Source: Batillaria attramentaria
Lineage: Eukaryota; Mollusca; Gastropoda; Batillariidae
Assembly: GCA_018292915.2 (NCBI GenBank)
Contig: JACVVK020000055.1
Coordinates: 703,501 to 767,500 of the forward strand
DNA length: 64,000 nt
Reading direction: 5' to 3'
Each line of letters opens with the position of its first letter. The first letter of the stretch is position 1. The translations under genes were made by a program, and so were the position numbers. The notes below the pieces were generated by a model, which saw only the letters and a program-made list of their open reading frames with translations, ran no database searches and was not told the DNA's origin. Positions 52,091 through 63,425 of the stretch are shown here, piece after piece.

Positions 52091-52555
52091 CACAGATCTG
52101 TAAATAAAATAAAATTAAAAAAAAATGAAAACATTTTGTGATGGTGTGCATGGTTTCTCTTCAGTCCTCATTTGTACTGATCTTGCATGATACATGTACT
52201 TCATAGACTGTTCAAACACACACAAAACACTTTGGTATACAGCTGACTTGTACTGCAGGCTTACTGAAATAGCTGCTGGTGAGTCTGCCATGAGATCTAT
52301 CTGTACACTGCCTGAGATCATACTTGCAATACCTATGTACAGACCAATGCCACAGCAAAATGCACGGTGTGCCCTGCTTTTCAGTCCCCCCCCCCCACAC
52401 ACACACTTCCTGCTGCACCAATGCACACCTATCTGTCTAGCATACTGGTTTGTTCAGTGCTCTGCAATAACATGACAAAGTCCAGGGAAAAGAATATCCC
52501 AAGTGTCTATCATGTCACAGTCAGCAGGGGGAAAACACTGTAGGACCATGCTCAC

Positions 52556-52940
52556 CTTCGTAGAATGGATACTGTCTGTGTATGTGATTATTAAAACTGT
52601 TGTGAGAGTTAGAATCTAATGTAGCACTCCCTCCAGTTTTACTCCGTTGCCTCCCAGTACTGCCTCTACTCATCCCTCTCCAACTTTCCTGGACTCCCTT
52701 CACAGTACACATCTTCCACACCCACCGGAACTCGACTGATTAGTGTAGATTGATCACCTCCTCCTTCCCATCATCAGAGTCATTTTCTTCCAATTCTTCT
52801 ACATGCCCGAAGGAATCGGGAAAACCGCCGTCCAAATCTACGAATCTTGCCACACTCTAATCTTCACTTTCTGCACCATTCCCCGGAATATTGAACAAAA
52901 TTCCACGATTATCCCCATTACGTAATGATCGCGCCGCCAT
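52556..52940 (-). pseudogene. Unassigned exon with a strong start but two in-frame stops
   Basis: The minus strand starts at ATGGCG in a Kozak-like context and reads MAARSLRNGDNRGILFNIPG then NGAESED before TAG (52859-52857). The same frame continues FPDSFGHVEELEENDSDDG to TAA (52742-52740), then runs on through NSHNSFNNHIHRQYPFYE to a consensus donor GAAG|GTGAGC at 52556. The acidic, low-bias composition of the middle piece looks coding. It could be a pseudogene, a mis-called sequence or a 5' UTR with an uORF. No family recognised. Confidence 0.35.
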
Positions 52941-54060
52941 CTTGTTGATACGAAAATCTAAAGTAGATTTTCACACGAACATTTATAGAAACTTAAAACC
53001 ACTAGTAGATAAATATTGCTGTTTGATGTGAGGAGCGAGACCGCGTCCTTCGACTTTGCGAAACTATTCAGAATATCCCAGGTCAGTAAACCACTGAATA
53101 TTTCGCCTAACGTCATATTTTGAGAAAATTGAATCTTGCCTGCCAAAGTCGCTGACGTGTTCTACACGGTTGCTGAGGAAGCAATAGACAAGATATGCAG
53201 TAATTCTGAGTTATACAAACGCCACCAGCGACATTGTGAAGTACAATCCGGGAGCAGTATGTTCAAGTACTGGTATGAGTGATCGAGTGCGAACATTTCA
53301 ATAGATAGATCTGGTTCCTGCCTGGTCTGTACAATTTAGTAACTGCAGACATGTATCCGTAAAGGCTTTCTTTGAAACTTGAAGCAGGCTTTTCAGTTCT
53401 AGCATTTAAAGATCTAAAACCACTCTAGTCAATGTCCTAAAATAGTCGGCTGCTAAGACAAAGGTATCAGTGACGCGACGTTACTTTGCTTGTAGGCTCA
53501 CACGCTTCCTTGTCGGACTCAGACGACAATCTCTGTCTAAACTGACAGAGATCATATTGTTTTGAAATAAAGGGGGAAAATGGACGTACAAATACAGTAC
53601 ACTCAAACACATTGCTTACCTTCAACCACGACGAAGAAATCACAACGCGGATTGAGACTGATTGAGGAAGTATCCGTGTTAGTATCCTTTCGTGAAAAAT
53701 GTCGCAGGAAAGTGCGCGCGGGTTGGTGTGCGGGCAATTGAGAGATAATTAAAACATGGAAGATAACTCTGAAATAACAATGAGTTCAGTCCCTTCAGTT
53801 TTCGCCGTGCGCCATAAGGGATCCCATTCTAACTTCCGCAGACGGCCGGTTGAAGCCGTGAACATTTCAATCAAGTTCAGCTATAAACATCATCGTACAG
53901 CTTAGGTACGCTGTCAGTTTTCTTATATTAGCCTGACGTTTACCTGTGCCATAGCCACCACGAAAAAAATGTAGCCACCAAAAAGTTTCTTCGCTTGGAT
54001 CCCTGACCCAGGATGTGACTTCCCCGATCACTCATGGGTTACCCGGACTAGTTCATGTCT
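52941..54060. other. Intergenic, nothing recognised
   Basis: Unique-looking sequence upstream of the 52940 start codon; it may hold that gene's promoter, but no TATA box or clear element is visible. Confidence 0.4.
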
Positions 54061-54063
54061 TGT

Positions 54064-54300
54064 GATAATAATAATAATAATAATCGCATTAATATAGGCG
54101 CTTTATCCCAAATATTTTGGCTCAAAGCGCCGCGAGCTAAACCCAACACGCACGCTCACGTGAATCACACGCATTCTCTTTCACACAGGACATAAACGTA
54201 TTACAATCACGTGGTGCGAAGGGTCAGCTCAGCTATTTAAATTTCGGAATTTAGATATGCATTTATTTTTCAAACTTGGTGGGCTGAACATTTCCTAAGC
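54064..54300 (-). mobile_element. 5'-truncated SINE family C copy
   Basis: Begins with (ATA)n at 54064 and matches the 3' two thirds of the 12631 copy (GGCTCAAAGCGCCGCGAGC, CACGCTCACGTGAATCACA, AATCACGTGGTGCGAAGGGT). It stops before the core and head. Confidence 0.6.
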
Positions 54301-54302
54301 AG

Positions 54303-54600
54303 ATTTCCCTGTTGGCTTTGTGACTTCTCCGACTGAATTATTTTTCACATGAAATCTGGAAGATCTAGAGGGCTGATGAAATGTCGGAAGCAGTGACGAT
54401 ACTTGCAGATTTTGTCTGTGAACCAAACATTTGACGTCAGCCTCACGCTGTGTGCGTGAAAGTAAGTATTGTGTGGAGAAACGTCACAGCCTTGTTTTGT
54501 ATCACTGAAACTTGCTGCTGCGCGTAGCAAAATCTGCCCCGTCTTATAAAGTTGTTTCTCTATAGAGAAACAACTTAAAAACGTAAAATGAGCAGACTAG
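54303..54600 (+). repeat. Partial host repeat segment
   Basis: Short copy with TTTGACGTCAG, CTTGCTGCTGCGCG and a perfect 28-bp palindrome at 54549-54576. It directly follows the truncated SINE family C copy. Confidence 0.65.
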
Positions 54601-54751
54601 CATCAGTCGGCATGACGCCGATTCCCCCAACCTGACGACAGAAAGATCTACACAAAACACGAGACTTTTTAATAGTCCTTTCAAGATAGTGTGCATACTA
54701 TATATTAAATGGGTACTGATGCTCACAGACAACTAGGTCTGGTTTACTACA

Positions 54752-56108
54752 AACAAGGAGGAACGGCCCCGTCATACAATGTTGTTTCTCCACATTTCAT
54801 TTTATTTTGTCTGTTTTGTTGTTATTGTTGCCGGTTCTCCCCTCTCCAAGTTCTACCAATGACACTAGATCCTCTACGACCTCGACCGATTAGTCACGTG
54901 ACTGGGGGTGGGGCCGGGAGGGGGGAGAGAGAGACAGACAGACAGACAGAGAGAGAGTGGGTGGGTGGGTGTTAAGGAGTTTAACGTCCTTTTCCACCAC
55001 GTAAGGGTGATATCAAAGACGGGGCAACGAGAGAAAGGCCAGCACAAATATTTGGCCCAAGCCGGGATTCGAACTCTCGACCCGAGCATTGAAAGTCCAA
55101 CGCTCTACCATTCGGCCACCCTGGCTCCCCAGAGAGAGAGAGAGAGAGACGTCAGTTCCGTGAACTAAACATTTGACGTCAGCCTCAGGCAGGTCGTCAT
55201 ACACAGACAGAGAGATGACGTCAATTCCGCGAACTAAACATTTTGACGCCAGTCTCTAGCACTGCGATCGTCTGAGGAAGCTTGTTTATACATGTATGTC
55301 TTGTGATTTCCCTGTTGGCTTTGTCTTCCCCGATTGAATTATTTTTCACATGAAATCTGGAAGATCTAGAGGGCTGGTGAAATGTCGGAGGCAGTGACGA
55401 TACTTGCTTATTTCGTCTGAGAACTAAGCGTTTGACGTCAGCTTCACACTGGTGATATGACAGATGATGCTTGTGCATGTCTTGTGATTTCCCTGTTGCT
55501 TTTGTGACTTCCCTGGCTGAATTAATTTTTACATAAAATCTGGAAGATCTAGAGGGCTGGTGATATATGGACTAGAATACCTTGTATTGTACTTATGAAA
55601 TGGAAAATTTGGAACTCTTTTGGCCGGTGCTTTTCGCAGAAACTTGAAAAAGTTATGTTTATCTAAAAGTTCAGTTATTCTAAATGCTAAAGCTATAATA
55701 GTGCAGTAGTTCCTGTCATATGTGCAGTTGTCACACTAGACAAAAACGCCGGGATGATAAGTAATTTGCAGTAGTATTTTCATAGATATTTGATCTTATG
55801 TGCAAACCACCCCTACCTCGGAAATATTTTTTTTTACACAAAACCAGTCAGAGCTACAGAGCTGTAGCACGAATACAGGCAGTGTGATTAGGTGAACTTC
55901 CAAAGACTAGAAAATGAAGGAATTTGAACAACTTTTTCGAAAAAATTCGTAACATGACCGATTTTTTAAAATCGGCGATAACTCTTCTGAAATGCGGCAG
56001 GCTAAAAATCGTGAAAGGTAGGTCTGGAGAAGGTGATTTCCCATTTTATCTCAAAGTAAAAAGGCCTCCATCGAGGTGGTTTAGGAGATAGCCATCATTA
56101 CATCCGTC

Positions 56109-56170
<62 letters not shown>

Positions 56171-56375
56171 TCACAACTCCCGCCAAAAGGAACGCAGCAG
56201 CATAGTGTGCACGTCAAGTGTCTATGACGCAGGTTTCGTTACGTCACTATGTGCGTGAAAGTATGTATTGTGTGGAGAAACGTCACAGTCTTGTTTTGTA
56301 TCACTGAAACTTGCTGCTGCGCGCAGCAAAATCTGCCCCGTCTCATAAAGTTGTTTCTCTATAGAGAAACAACTT
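54752..56375 (+). repeat. Host repeat segment, copy III
   Basis: Begins ACAAGGAGGAACGGCCCCGT, carries the same SINE as copy II, TTTGACGTCAG and TGTGATTTCCCTGTTG blocks, the empty MITE site at 55783 and an extra insert (about 55866-56270, with a (CA)n tract at 56109-56167) absent from copy I. It ends at a 28-bp perfect palindrome at 56348-56375. Confidence 0.7.
54957..55130 (-). mobile_element. SINE family A copy (paralogous to 49005)
   Basis: It has the box A and box B head (GAGTTCGAATCCCGG) and a CCCACCCACCCAC tail. Flanking (GA)n and surrounding sequence match the 49005 locus, so the SINE was probably present before the two segments were duplicated. Confidence 0.8.
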
Positions 56376-56639
56376 AACAAAAATGCATCAATGGGCATAC
56401 CAGCCGGGTCAAGTTTTATTGGTTGTTGTAGTATTGCTTGTACTGTTTAATTTCACACACACACACACACATCCAACCAATGCCAGAATGAGGAACAGAG
56501 CAAGACAGAACAAGTAGTGTGGGCTGAAATTTATTAGCCTTGTGGTAAGTTAAGTTCGACCTAGTCACGAAAAGACGAGCAAAAAGACAAAAACAAAAAA
56601 CAGACAAACGCAGAGTTACAGGAGAAATAGACAGTGTGC

Positions 56640-56720
56640 CTAAGGGCGGTAGCTGCCTATTTCTCCCTTCAGCCGCTCCAGCTCTGGGATGGGCGCGTAC
56701 TTCTGGTTCATCACAAATAT
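56640..56720 (-). CDS. Paralogue B terminal exon
   Basis: Acceptor GTGTTACAG; encodes IFVMNQKYAPIPELERLKGE then IGSYRP and TAG. The NQKYxPIPEL motif corresponds to NQQWKPIEEL of the family. Confidence 0.9.
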   Translation of the reverse strand: MFVMNQKYAPIPELERLKGEIGSYRP

Positions 56721-59700
56721 CTGTAACACAAGATCGCTGGTATAAGCAATTACCAGACGGTAACTGTAGTGTTGTTAACAAACGCCTGAATGTATGTAAA
56801 CACCCGACGTTACTAGCGCGTCTTTTTTTTTCTTCTTTTTTTCTTTTTTTTTTGGTCTTTGTTTTTACTTTGTTGATCATGTGCATGTTTTTCTTTCAAT
56901 TTATTTATTTTTATTATTATCGGATTTTCCCTTAGTTGTTATATTATGATGTTGTTTAATATTCTTGAATGCAGTGTAGGCAACAGATAGGCAACAATAA
57001 AATCATCATCGTCATCATCTTCCGTTTGAAACACTGCCGGTTATTCCGCCGGACAGGTATTAAGGTACTAGTCTGAACAGGAGAATGTACAGGTGATCTC
57101 TGTAAACACTGGATCACAGAAAGATTACACCTGGCATTGTCTGTATTCAGAAATGGAACCTTCTGCGTGTTTATGATAAGGAAATCTTCATCTGTACACA
57201 AAAAACGGAAAGTTATAAAGAAAACAAATCTTATCATATGGACCATATTATCCTGAGCAGCATTCGCGATCCAAGGACAATCTCACCTTTCTCTTCTCTG
57301 TGGGTTTAACCCGTTCCCACGGTGGAAGGGAACTGTTCTTGTTTAGTCTGCAATCAGCAAGATGTGCATAGTGTGTTTAATCATCATCATCATCATCAGT
57401 AGCAACTGTAAACAGTGTTGATCATGTCGGCATTTCACTTGCTGGCCAATAATATTGCTAGTAGCAATACAGCAACATCAGCGTGACTGTATGGTTTCTA
57501 TTGATGGCGAGACCCGTAGGCTGCCATAGTGATCACTTCTGACGAATTCCAACTGCCACTCAGCAGAACTCTTTCAATTTCAACATGTTTCTCCCCACGC
57601 ACCCCAGCTATCGAATATTAACCCAAGGTTTTTAGTGTTTTTTTTTGTGTTGTTTTTTTCTCGGAGTAGGAATCTGGTGTAGTTTACTAAACACTATACC
57701 AATTCTGACGTATTGTTCCAAATTTGCATCAAGTTCTGTGAGCTGTGCTGGAAACAGTACTGATAGGTCGCGGGGTCCAATCCTGACGGGTTAGATTTTT
57801 GTAAAGATCGCATATGATATATAAATCTCGATGTAAAGACCCCCCCCCCCCCCCACACCCACCCACCCACCAGTCGTTGTTTTTTGTTTGTTTTTTTTTC
57901 CCACATACTGCAAAACAGCAAGGCGTCAGTCAAAGACCATTCTAGCAACGAGAAAAGTTTCAAAAAATTTGTGGACAAAAGCGATTCGAAGGCAGAACGC
58001 CGACCCGTCTCGGTGGCCTAGCGTGTGCAGCCGCCATTTCGTCGGGAACAAGCGGACAAATTCTGTCCCGGTACCTACATTGTTTGAACACAATCGTTAT
58101 GGAACCAAAAACCAAGAAAGACTCTCATTTCCAAGCAAAAGTTCAGTTCGCACTGATAAACAGCCAAAGTGCTTTTAAAAATTAGTGGCAAGCCACAAGT
58201 CACAGGTCGACTTGACCTTTACGCCGCCTACCTCAGTCTCGGTTGAAGCGACTGCCGATCTGCTTCAAGGGCTAGAGTGATAAGCTGCGCTTTTGTGTAG
58301 CCACTTAAACGCACGCCCCTGTCTTTCAGATTTTTTTTCAGTTCAGGAACTTTCATTGATTTAATTTTATCGCGAACATCTTCGCCGGTCGAAACGCTCA
58401 CGTTGCTCGTCATTGCATGCGTAGCCCACCTCAGGTAGACCGTTCGCGTCTCCGGCGCTGGAGAGCACCCGACTCTTCGCTAACCGGCAACCGCGCAATT
58501 AGGTAAAAATGAATGTATCAGCCTGGGCCGTGTCGTGCCAAACGGAACAGATTCCAAAACATGAAAGTAGTTATTAATTAACTGTACCGCTTTGTGTACC
58601 GTACACGGAATTAAGAGTCTGCCACTGGCGGGCACGGTGCCCGGCCCTGAACGCCCTTCTCCGCCTCCGTGAGTGCCGTGTGTGTGTGCACGGTCACCGG
58701 TGTGTGTGTGTGTGTGTGTGTGATTTGTGTCCAGGCCTGTTTCTCCGAAAATACTCAACCGAATGGTTCAAATTTGGGGTCTCCGAATAATATATGAAAA
58801 TCTTTTATTAGAGCACTGAAACGCTCGTTTGCTGATTGCTTAGGTGATTTGGGAGTGATCGCCTTTTTGAGGAGAGGTGGTTGTCTCGCGTTTACAGGCG
58901 TAATATTTATTTGAATCACTCAATTTTTTTGAAGTAAATAGCATGAATACGGACTCTGAACAGAGTGACTATTAGGAAATGGTTTCAGATAACGGTAGAG
59001 CTGCAAGACGAGTAAACCAATCTCATCAAGCAGTGTAAGTTTTCCCGACTGGCATGTCGTATTTCGCAACACAGAAGTGTAAAGCAGTTACTGCTGGCCA
59101 ACATACCTTACATCCGGCTTAGTGGCCAGGGCATAGCCCATGAAGGAGACGGCTCCCACACATGTCGTGCTGATGATGGCTGCCAGGGGGATAAGCTGCA
59201 ACACAACCACGTTTTCTTGTGTGAAGCACCAACATAACACTTCTAAAACCCACTATCCCATCTACGACTCCCCCCAAACAACAACTCTATCGCGGGGTAT
59301 CAAATCCTAAACTGTTTACAACCGCCCTATCAATGATCCACAGCAGCACTCAAGCAACGTTACCCATCTACACAAATATCCCACTACCACATCCACCGAC
59401 TAGTTCTACGACTAAAACCCTTCTACGATATGTTCAGAAAGAACATGAAGAGGAGTCGATGAAAGGGATTTATTTAAAATGTTGACCAAAATACCCAATG
59501 ATCTCATTCCGTCTTTCGAAATCAGGTCTAAACATTCGTACATTTACGCTATTTATATTTGTCTGTTGTTGAACATGTATAATTATTGTACCGGCTACTA
59601 AGAGAGAACAGCTATAGAACAATACCTCGGGGAATCTCTTGAAGGCACGCAGGCCGAAACCGAACGTGCGAAGCTGGACCTGAGGGGCGTGTCCTGCTGC

Positions 59701-62700
59701 TGCCAGTCTGTTACCAGATGATACAAGCCAATAATTAATCTATTACCATAATCCGGCGGAGCCCATAGAAGATAAAGGTGAGCGAGTGAGTTTTTAGGGC
59801 TTAAACTGAGCCGCGCAAGCCACAAAGACTAATTCGTGGCTGTAGGAGAGAAAGAGAGAGTATTTTCAATGTCGAGCGACACATCTTTCCTACACGTACT
59901 GTGAAAAGAGCATTTTACACGAAGCATTAAATCTGTCGAGGTCCTTAATATTAATTACAATACATACTTTCGGATTTTAGAACTGCATTATTTACTTAAT
60001 CACCCCGCATGGCATCGCGGTGGCCGGTGCCATGATGGGTAGTGTACGCCGGAGGATTCTTTCCGCTCATGTCGATGCATCCATAATACAGTTAGAACCA
60101 GCCCAGAACGATGTTAGTGCCAAAATTGAAAATGGCTTTTCACTGGACGGCGATCGCCATACCTCCATGACCAGCCCAGTCAAAATGCACGCGCCAATTT
60201 CGCCGCCTTGAGTTGTGTGGTCAAGGGTCCGACACGGAGATGTTGATTCCCGCGGGCTGACCAGTCTCTTCTTTGTGTGAGACTGATCCAATGACTGGCG
60301 ATCATCATTAGCTTGCTTTACGTCCTATGGCTTTTGGCCCTTAAGGACAAGTTGTTCCTGGCATGTGACTTTGGCTGCTTGGCTAAGCGAGTGTCTTTGG
60401 GGTGTGTGAGGGCTGATTTGCTTAGCTTTGGTCAGCGTCAGAGGATCTTCGCTTGGCTTTCAGATGCCTGGTCTGGGTTTGTTTTTCGGTGCCTCAGTCT
60501 GTTCTGTCATCCGTACTTTTGCCTTTTAGATTATCACTGGGGTGTCCCCTCGCTTTTTGGGTTTAGAACCATTTTGTCAGATCTGATCTGACGATCGCGT
60601 CGGCCAGGGTTCTCATTGGCCTATCACCTAGGACTTGGTGTGGCTTGAGGAAGTCTACCGTCTTCAGTGAGTATCTGTCTCTCAGGTCCCAGACCGGCTG
60701 GAGGCTGGCGGGCAGGCCATCGCAACCGTTTACAATGTGGCGGACGTCTGGGGGCTGCCCACACTGGCAGAGGTCGTTACTCCATGTGTGTGCGCAGCAC
60801 AGTGTGCGTATTCTGCAGATGATTGCAGAGTGTCTGCGCGGGAAAAGTGGCACGTGGTTTTGGCCACCCGGGAGGTGGACCCAGCCATTTTCTTCGCACA
60901 ATGCACGGAGTCTCCTCTCTCTGAGAGTGTGGGCCGCTCTTTGTATCTTACTTTTTACTTCACTGAGTGTCTGGAGTAGTTTTGCTTCCATGCCATCGCC
61001 GGTGGCGTCCCGGGATGACTGGCGACGGCAGCGCACACTGTGTGATTGTGCATTGCGTAAACCTTACCCAACACAGCGTCAGAACGCCATCATCCCACGC
61101 TCAACACCCCCCCCCCCCCCCCCCCCGGGTTCAGTTGATGGGAGCTGCTTGAAGTCCACATGAGTCCCGGATAATTATTGTGATTCATACCGCCCATGCC
61201 AGATGGCCTGCAGCGTTTACGACAATGCCGAACTTACTGTCCTCTATTTCTTTTGGTCCATTCAAGTGTCCACAGACCGGTGGAACGGGGGGCGATAGCC
61301 AAGGGCACTGACAACAGCGTGGTAGTTTAAAGTGTGCACCCGCTACCGTGTCAGTGTGACAGGATGATGATGTAGGGAATGGCGTCGTTTTTTTGAAATG
61401 GGGTCGGGCAGTAGATGGGGTCGTGTGGAGAAAGAAATGTATATATTTTGCTGCTAGCGATCTACATTGTCAGAGGAACTTGAAATGACTTTCAGTTGTA
61501 CCAGTCATGGGATTTTCCCTTGTTCAAATTCAAACAGAGACACGCGGCATGTCTCTGTATTAACCCAAGTTTGTTTGTTTTGTTTTTTTTTGGTTTTTTT
61601 TTTTTTTGGGGGGGGGGGGGGGTTAAAGCGCTAACTGGCTCTGCGGCCCTATCGCACATTAAATAATGTATGCCATTCAATATGTAACCGGGTGTCAGGG
61701 GTCCGGTTCATGCAGGCAGGCAGACCAAACGCAGAGGTCGCTATGACATGAGTTTATTTCGGGAAAACAGTACAAAGGCAGAGAGAGACGACTCGCGGCA
61801 GGGCTGGCTGGCGACTGTCCAGTGAGGCGTAGCTCGCGGCTACTTATGCGCCCAGCGCGGGCCGCAAAGACAGCACGGCCCAAGTGCAGCGGAAGGCAGA
61901 GCACGTATGCCAGCCACGGCGAAATTTGTGTTTCTTAACACATAGAAAACTAACAATAGCGGGCGTAATACAATAGCTACAAACTTCAAACAAACTGCAT
62001 TCAAAAGAACGTAAAAAGTACTGTAAGACTATAATAGTTTAACATCTCGTCAAAACACAGACAATTTTCTATCGCCGATTAAGGAGCGTCAAGACAGGGA
62101 CCACGCGTTTGAAAAGTGGTGAAAATCGCTAAATACACCCGTTAAACTACAAAACAGCGCTAAAAACAAAACATGATTAAAATGTACAAACTGTGGGGAA
62201 ACTACTACAGTTTACAGAATTATTCTAAGTGAAGGGACTACGGAGATATCAGTTGACACTAAACAGACACAAACACAACTAATTGACACGCGCGCCATCG
62301 CGGATACGAAACACCGCGCGCGTGGCTAGTGGACAGTACTCACTACACAGGGCTGGCCAGGGAACAAAGGCTGATGCACAGGGGTGGCCGGGGAGGGTAG
62401 AACGGGTGGCGAGAGGGACAGTGGGGTTAAGAACAAAAGGGGATACAGTAGTAAAAACGTTGTACACAATATATCAGTAAATAGGGGCCGGGTATGACCC
62501 GGCGGTCTCATCTACGTTATAATTATTATGGATATCATAACACATTGTTTGTGCGGTTGGCCTGGTCCAGTGAGCCGATCCATTGTGGCTATTGCCACTC
62601 AATCTCGCATTTCGTGCGAAGGTGTGCGAGTGCGATCCCTACCAGAAGTGGGACTAAAAATTGTGCTTACTCCAAAACGTGAACCCCACCATGATAATTA

Positions 62701-63068
62701 TTCTTCATCTGGCAAAATGAGTAAATGTGTACAGAGACTGTCTCCGAGAGGACTTTTCCCGTTTTCTTTGTTACAGCACCCACGTGCACACCTCGTCCCT
62801 TTAACAAAGGCTTTGTTCATTTCTTCAATGCAGGGCTACAATAATTACTGTCTACAGCGCTCAGTCTATACACATCAGTATTTACTCATAATTTACTCAC
62901 ATATACGGCGAAACAGGGAAAGATTTATTTTGAGGCACAGTATTGTCCTATTACTGATTGATACCATTGAAAAACCATATCAAAACTAATCAGGACTGAC
63001 AAAATTGAACAAAACGAATGAATAAAAAATATCAATAACAGAAGAACAAGTTTTACCAACCTGTCCAT
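56640..63068 (-). CDS. NDUFA4/NMES1 (MLRQ/B12D) family protein, paralogue B, five coding exons
   Basis: Exons are 63068-63061 (ATGGACAG, 8 coding nt), 59707-59626, 59195-59107, 57347-57287 and 56720-56640 (TAG), 106 residues. All junctions are GT-AG and phases close exactly (321 nt). The protein has an N-terminal QLRTFGFGLRAFKRF block, a membrane segment LIPLAAIISTTCVGAVSFMG (residues 31-50), ATKPDV, then SSLPPWERVKPTEKRK and QKYAPIPELERLKGEIG. This is the family order LIP-TM-PDV-xPEPWE-WKPIEEL and is closer to family consensus than paralogue A. Localisation to the mitochondrial inner membrane is inferred from the family. The first intron (3.35 kb) holds a LINE copy and a solo LTR. Upstream are a TATA box and an NRF-1-like site. 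Confidence 0.85.
57287..57347 (-). CDS. Paralogue B PPWE exon
   Basis: Acceptor GATTGCAG, donor AGAAAG|GTGAGA. It encodes LNKNSSLPPWERVKPTEKRK, equivalent to the DRKxNPEPWExVxPT block of NDUFA4/NMES1. Confidence 0.88.
57946..58178 (+). pseudogene. C-terminal half of a THAP domain
   Basis: The plus frame reads NLWTKAIRRQNADPSRWPSV then CSRHFVGNKRTNSVPVPTLF and ends TAA at 58178. It carries the W..AI.R, CS.HF and VPTLF features of the distal THAP zinc module. The proximal C-x-C half is absent. An AG (TTCTAG) precedes it, so an upstream exon is possible; otherwise it is a fragment of a THAP-type transposase or derived gene. It converges on the SAP exon 53 bp away. Confidence 0.5.
58232..58413 (-). 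CDS. SAP-domain first exon (unassigned protein)
   Basis: MTSNVSVSTGEDVRDKIKSM begins a 60-codon exon ending at a donor CTGAG|GTAGGC. Residues about 19-52 (MKVPELKKNLKDRGVRLSGY, then TKAQLITLALEAD) match the SAP helix-turn-helix DNA-binding motif. Downstream exons were not found. SAP motifs occur in chromatin proteins and in some transposon-linked nuclease genes. It lies in the second intron of NDUFA4-like paralogue B (between exons 59195 and 57347 it is intron 3). Confidence 0.55.
59107..59195 (-). CDS. Paralogue B transmembrane exon
   Basis: Acceptor TGTTGCAG, donor GTAAG|GTATGT, 89 nt. It encodes LIPLAAIISTTCVGAVSFMG and YALATKPDV, the diagnostic B12D/MLRQ membrane segment. Confidence 0.9.
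59626..59707 (-). CDS. Paralogue B exon 2
   Basis: Acceptor CTGGTAACAG, donor CCCGAG|GTATTG. It encodes LAAAGHAPQVQLRTFGFGLR then AFKRFPE, basic and amphipathic as expected of the matrix-facing end. Confidence 0.8.
60301..61014 (-). mobile_element. 5'-truncated non-LTR retrotransposon (family X), longest copy
   Basis: On the minus strand an open frame covers the C-terminal region of a LINE polyprotein: CRIRTLCCAHTWSNDLCQCG, with a C-x-C-x(9)-H-x(4)-C module, then DRYSLKTVDFLKPHQVLGDR and PMRTLADAIVRSDL. The 3' end is a TGATGAT tail. An 11-bp direct repeat ATGACTGGCGA flanks it (60291-60301, 61015-61025). The clade cannot be fixed without the reverse transcriptase. Confidence 0.75.
61026..61670. 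other. Intronic DNA with homopolymers
   Basis: Poly-C at 61109-61126 and a T-run followed by poly-G at 61579-61622. No exon recognised. It lies in the first intron of NDUFA4-like paralogue B. Confidence 0.6.
61683..62466 (-). mobile_element. Solo LTR, 784 bp
   Basis: Ends TGTAACCGGG and TTGTACA with a 5-bp duplication CAATA at 61678-61682 and 62467-62471. AATAAA on the minus strand near 61760 sets the orientation. No internal retroelement sequence adjoins, so it looks like a recombined solo LTR. A second family member is at 2375. Confidence 0.7.
63061..63068 (-). CDS. Paralogue B start exon (8 coding nt)
   Basis: The minus strand reads CGAAATGGACAG|GTTGGT: an ATG with A at -3, two codons and two bases, then a GT donor. 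Its phase (2) is what exon 59707 needs. A short 5' UTR and TATA box sit upstream. Support is by phase and context, not homology. Confidence 0.55.
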
Positions 63069-63177
63069 TTCGACACAAGACAAAATATGGCACGTGAGGA
63101 GGAGAGCTGTGTCCAGTCTGCTGCAAGCGCCTGAGTTGAGTTGTCTTGGGCTGTGCGTGCCTCACAGTGACCGGCTG

Positions 63178-63185
63178 TTATATAG
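63178..63185 (-). promoter_or_regulatory. TATA box of NDUFA4-like paralogue B
   Basis: The minus strand reads CCCCTATATAACAG about 110 bp upstream of the start codon, with a short untranslated leader between. An E-box CACGTG lies just upstream, near 63199. This is a motif match plus position only. Confidence 0.5.
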
Positions 63186-63293
63186 GGGTGGTCGGTATCA
63201 CGTGTTATCGGCTACCACGCTTTCCCGCACGGAGCGCCAACAGGAAGGACTGACACAGTAGGCAAACATAGAGATCTTCGTCGGCCGATCTTC

Positions 63294-63374
63294 ATCATCA
63301 TCATCATTAGCTTGCTTTACGTCCTATGGCGTTTGGCCCTTAAGGACAAGTTGTTCCTGGCGTGTGTCTTTGTA
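63294..63374 (-). mobile_element. LINE family X copy, 81 bp
   Basis: Only the last about 70 bases and the (ATG)n tail are present. Flanked by GGCCGATCTTC at 63283-63293 and 63375-63385 (11 bp). It lies between the TATA box of NDUFA4-like paralogue B and an NRF-1-like site. Confidence 0.85.
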
Positions 63375-63425
63375 GGCCGATCTTCGTCGTCGGGATTCCC
63401 CTTTATTTTTAGCATTGCCGCGAGC

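Noticed and set aside
56416..56886. 156-codon minus-strand ORF
   Set aside because: It overlaps the last exon of NDUFA4-like paralogue B in a different frame and runs into poly-Lys from an A/T tract.
60645..61163. 172-codon plus-strand ORF
   Set aside because: It is the antisense shadow of the LINE family X coding frame and shows no family motif.
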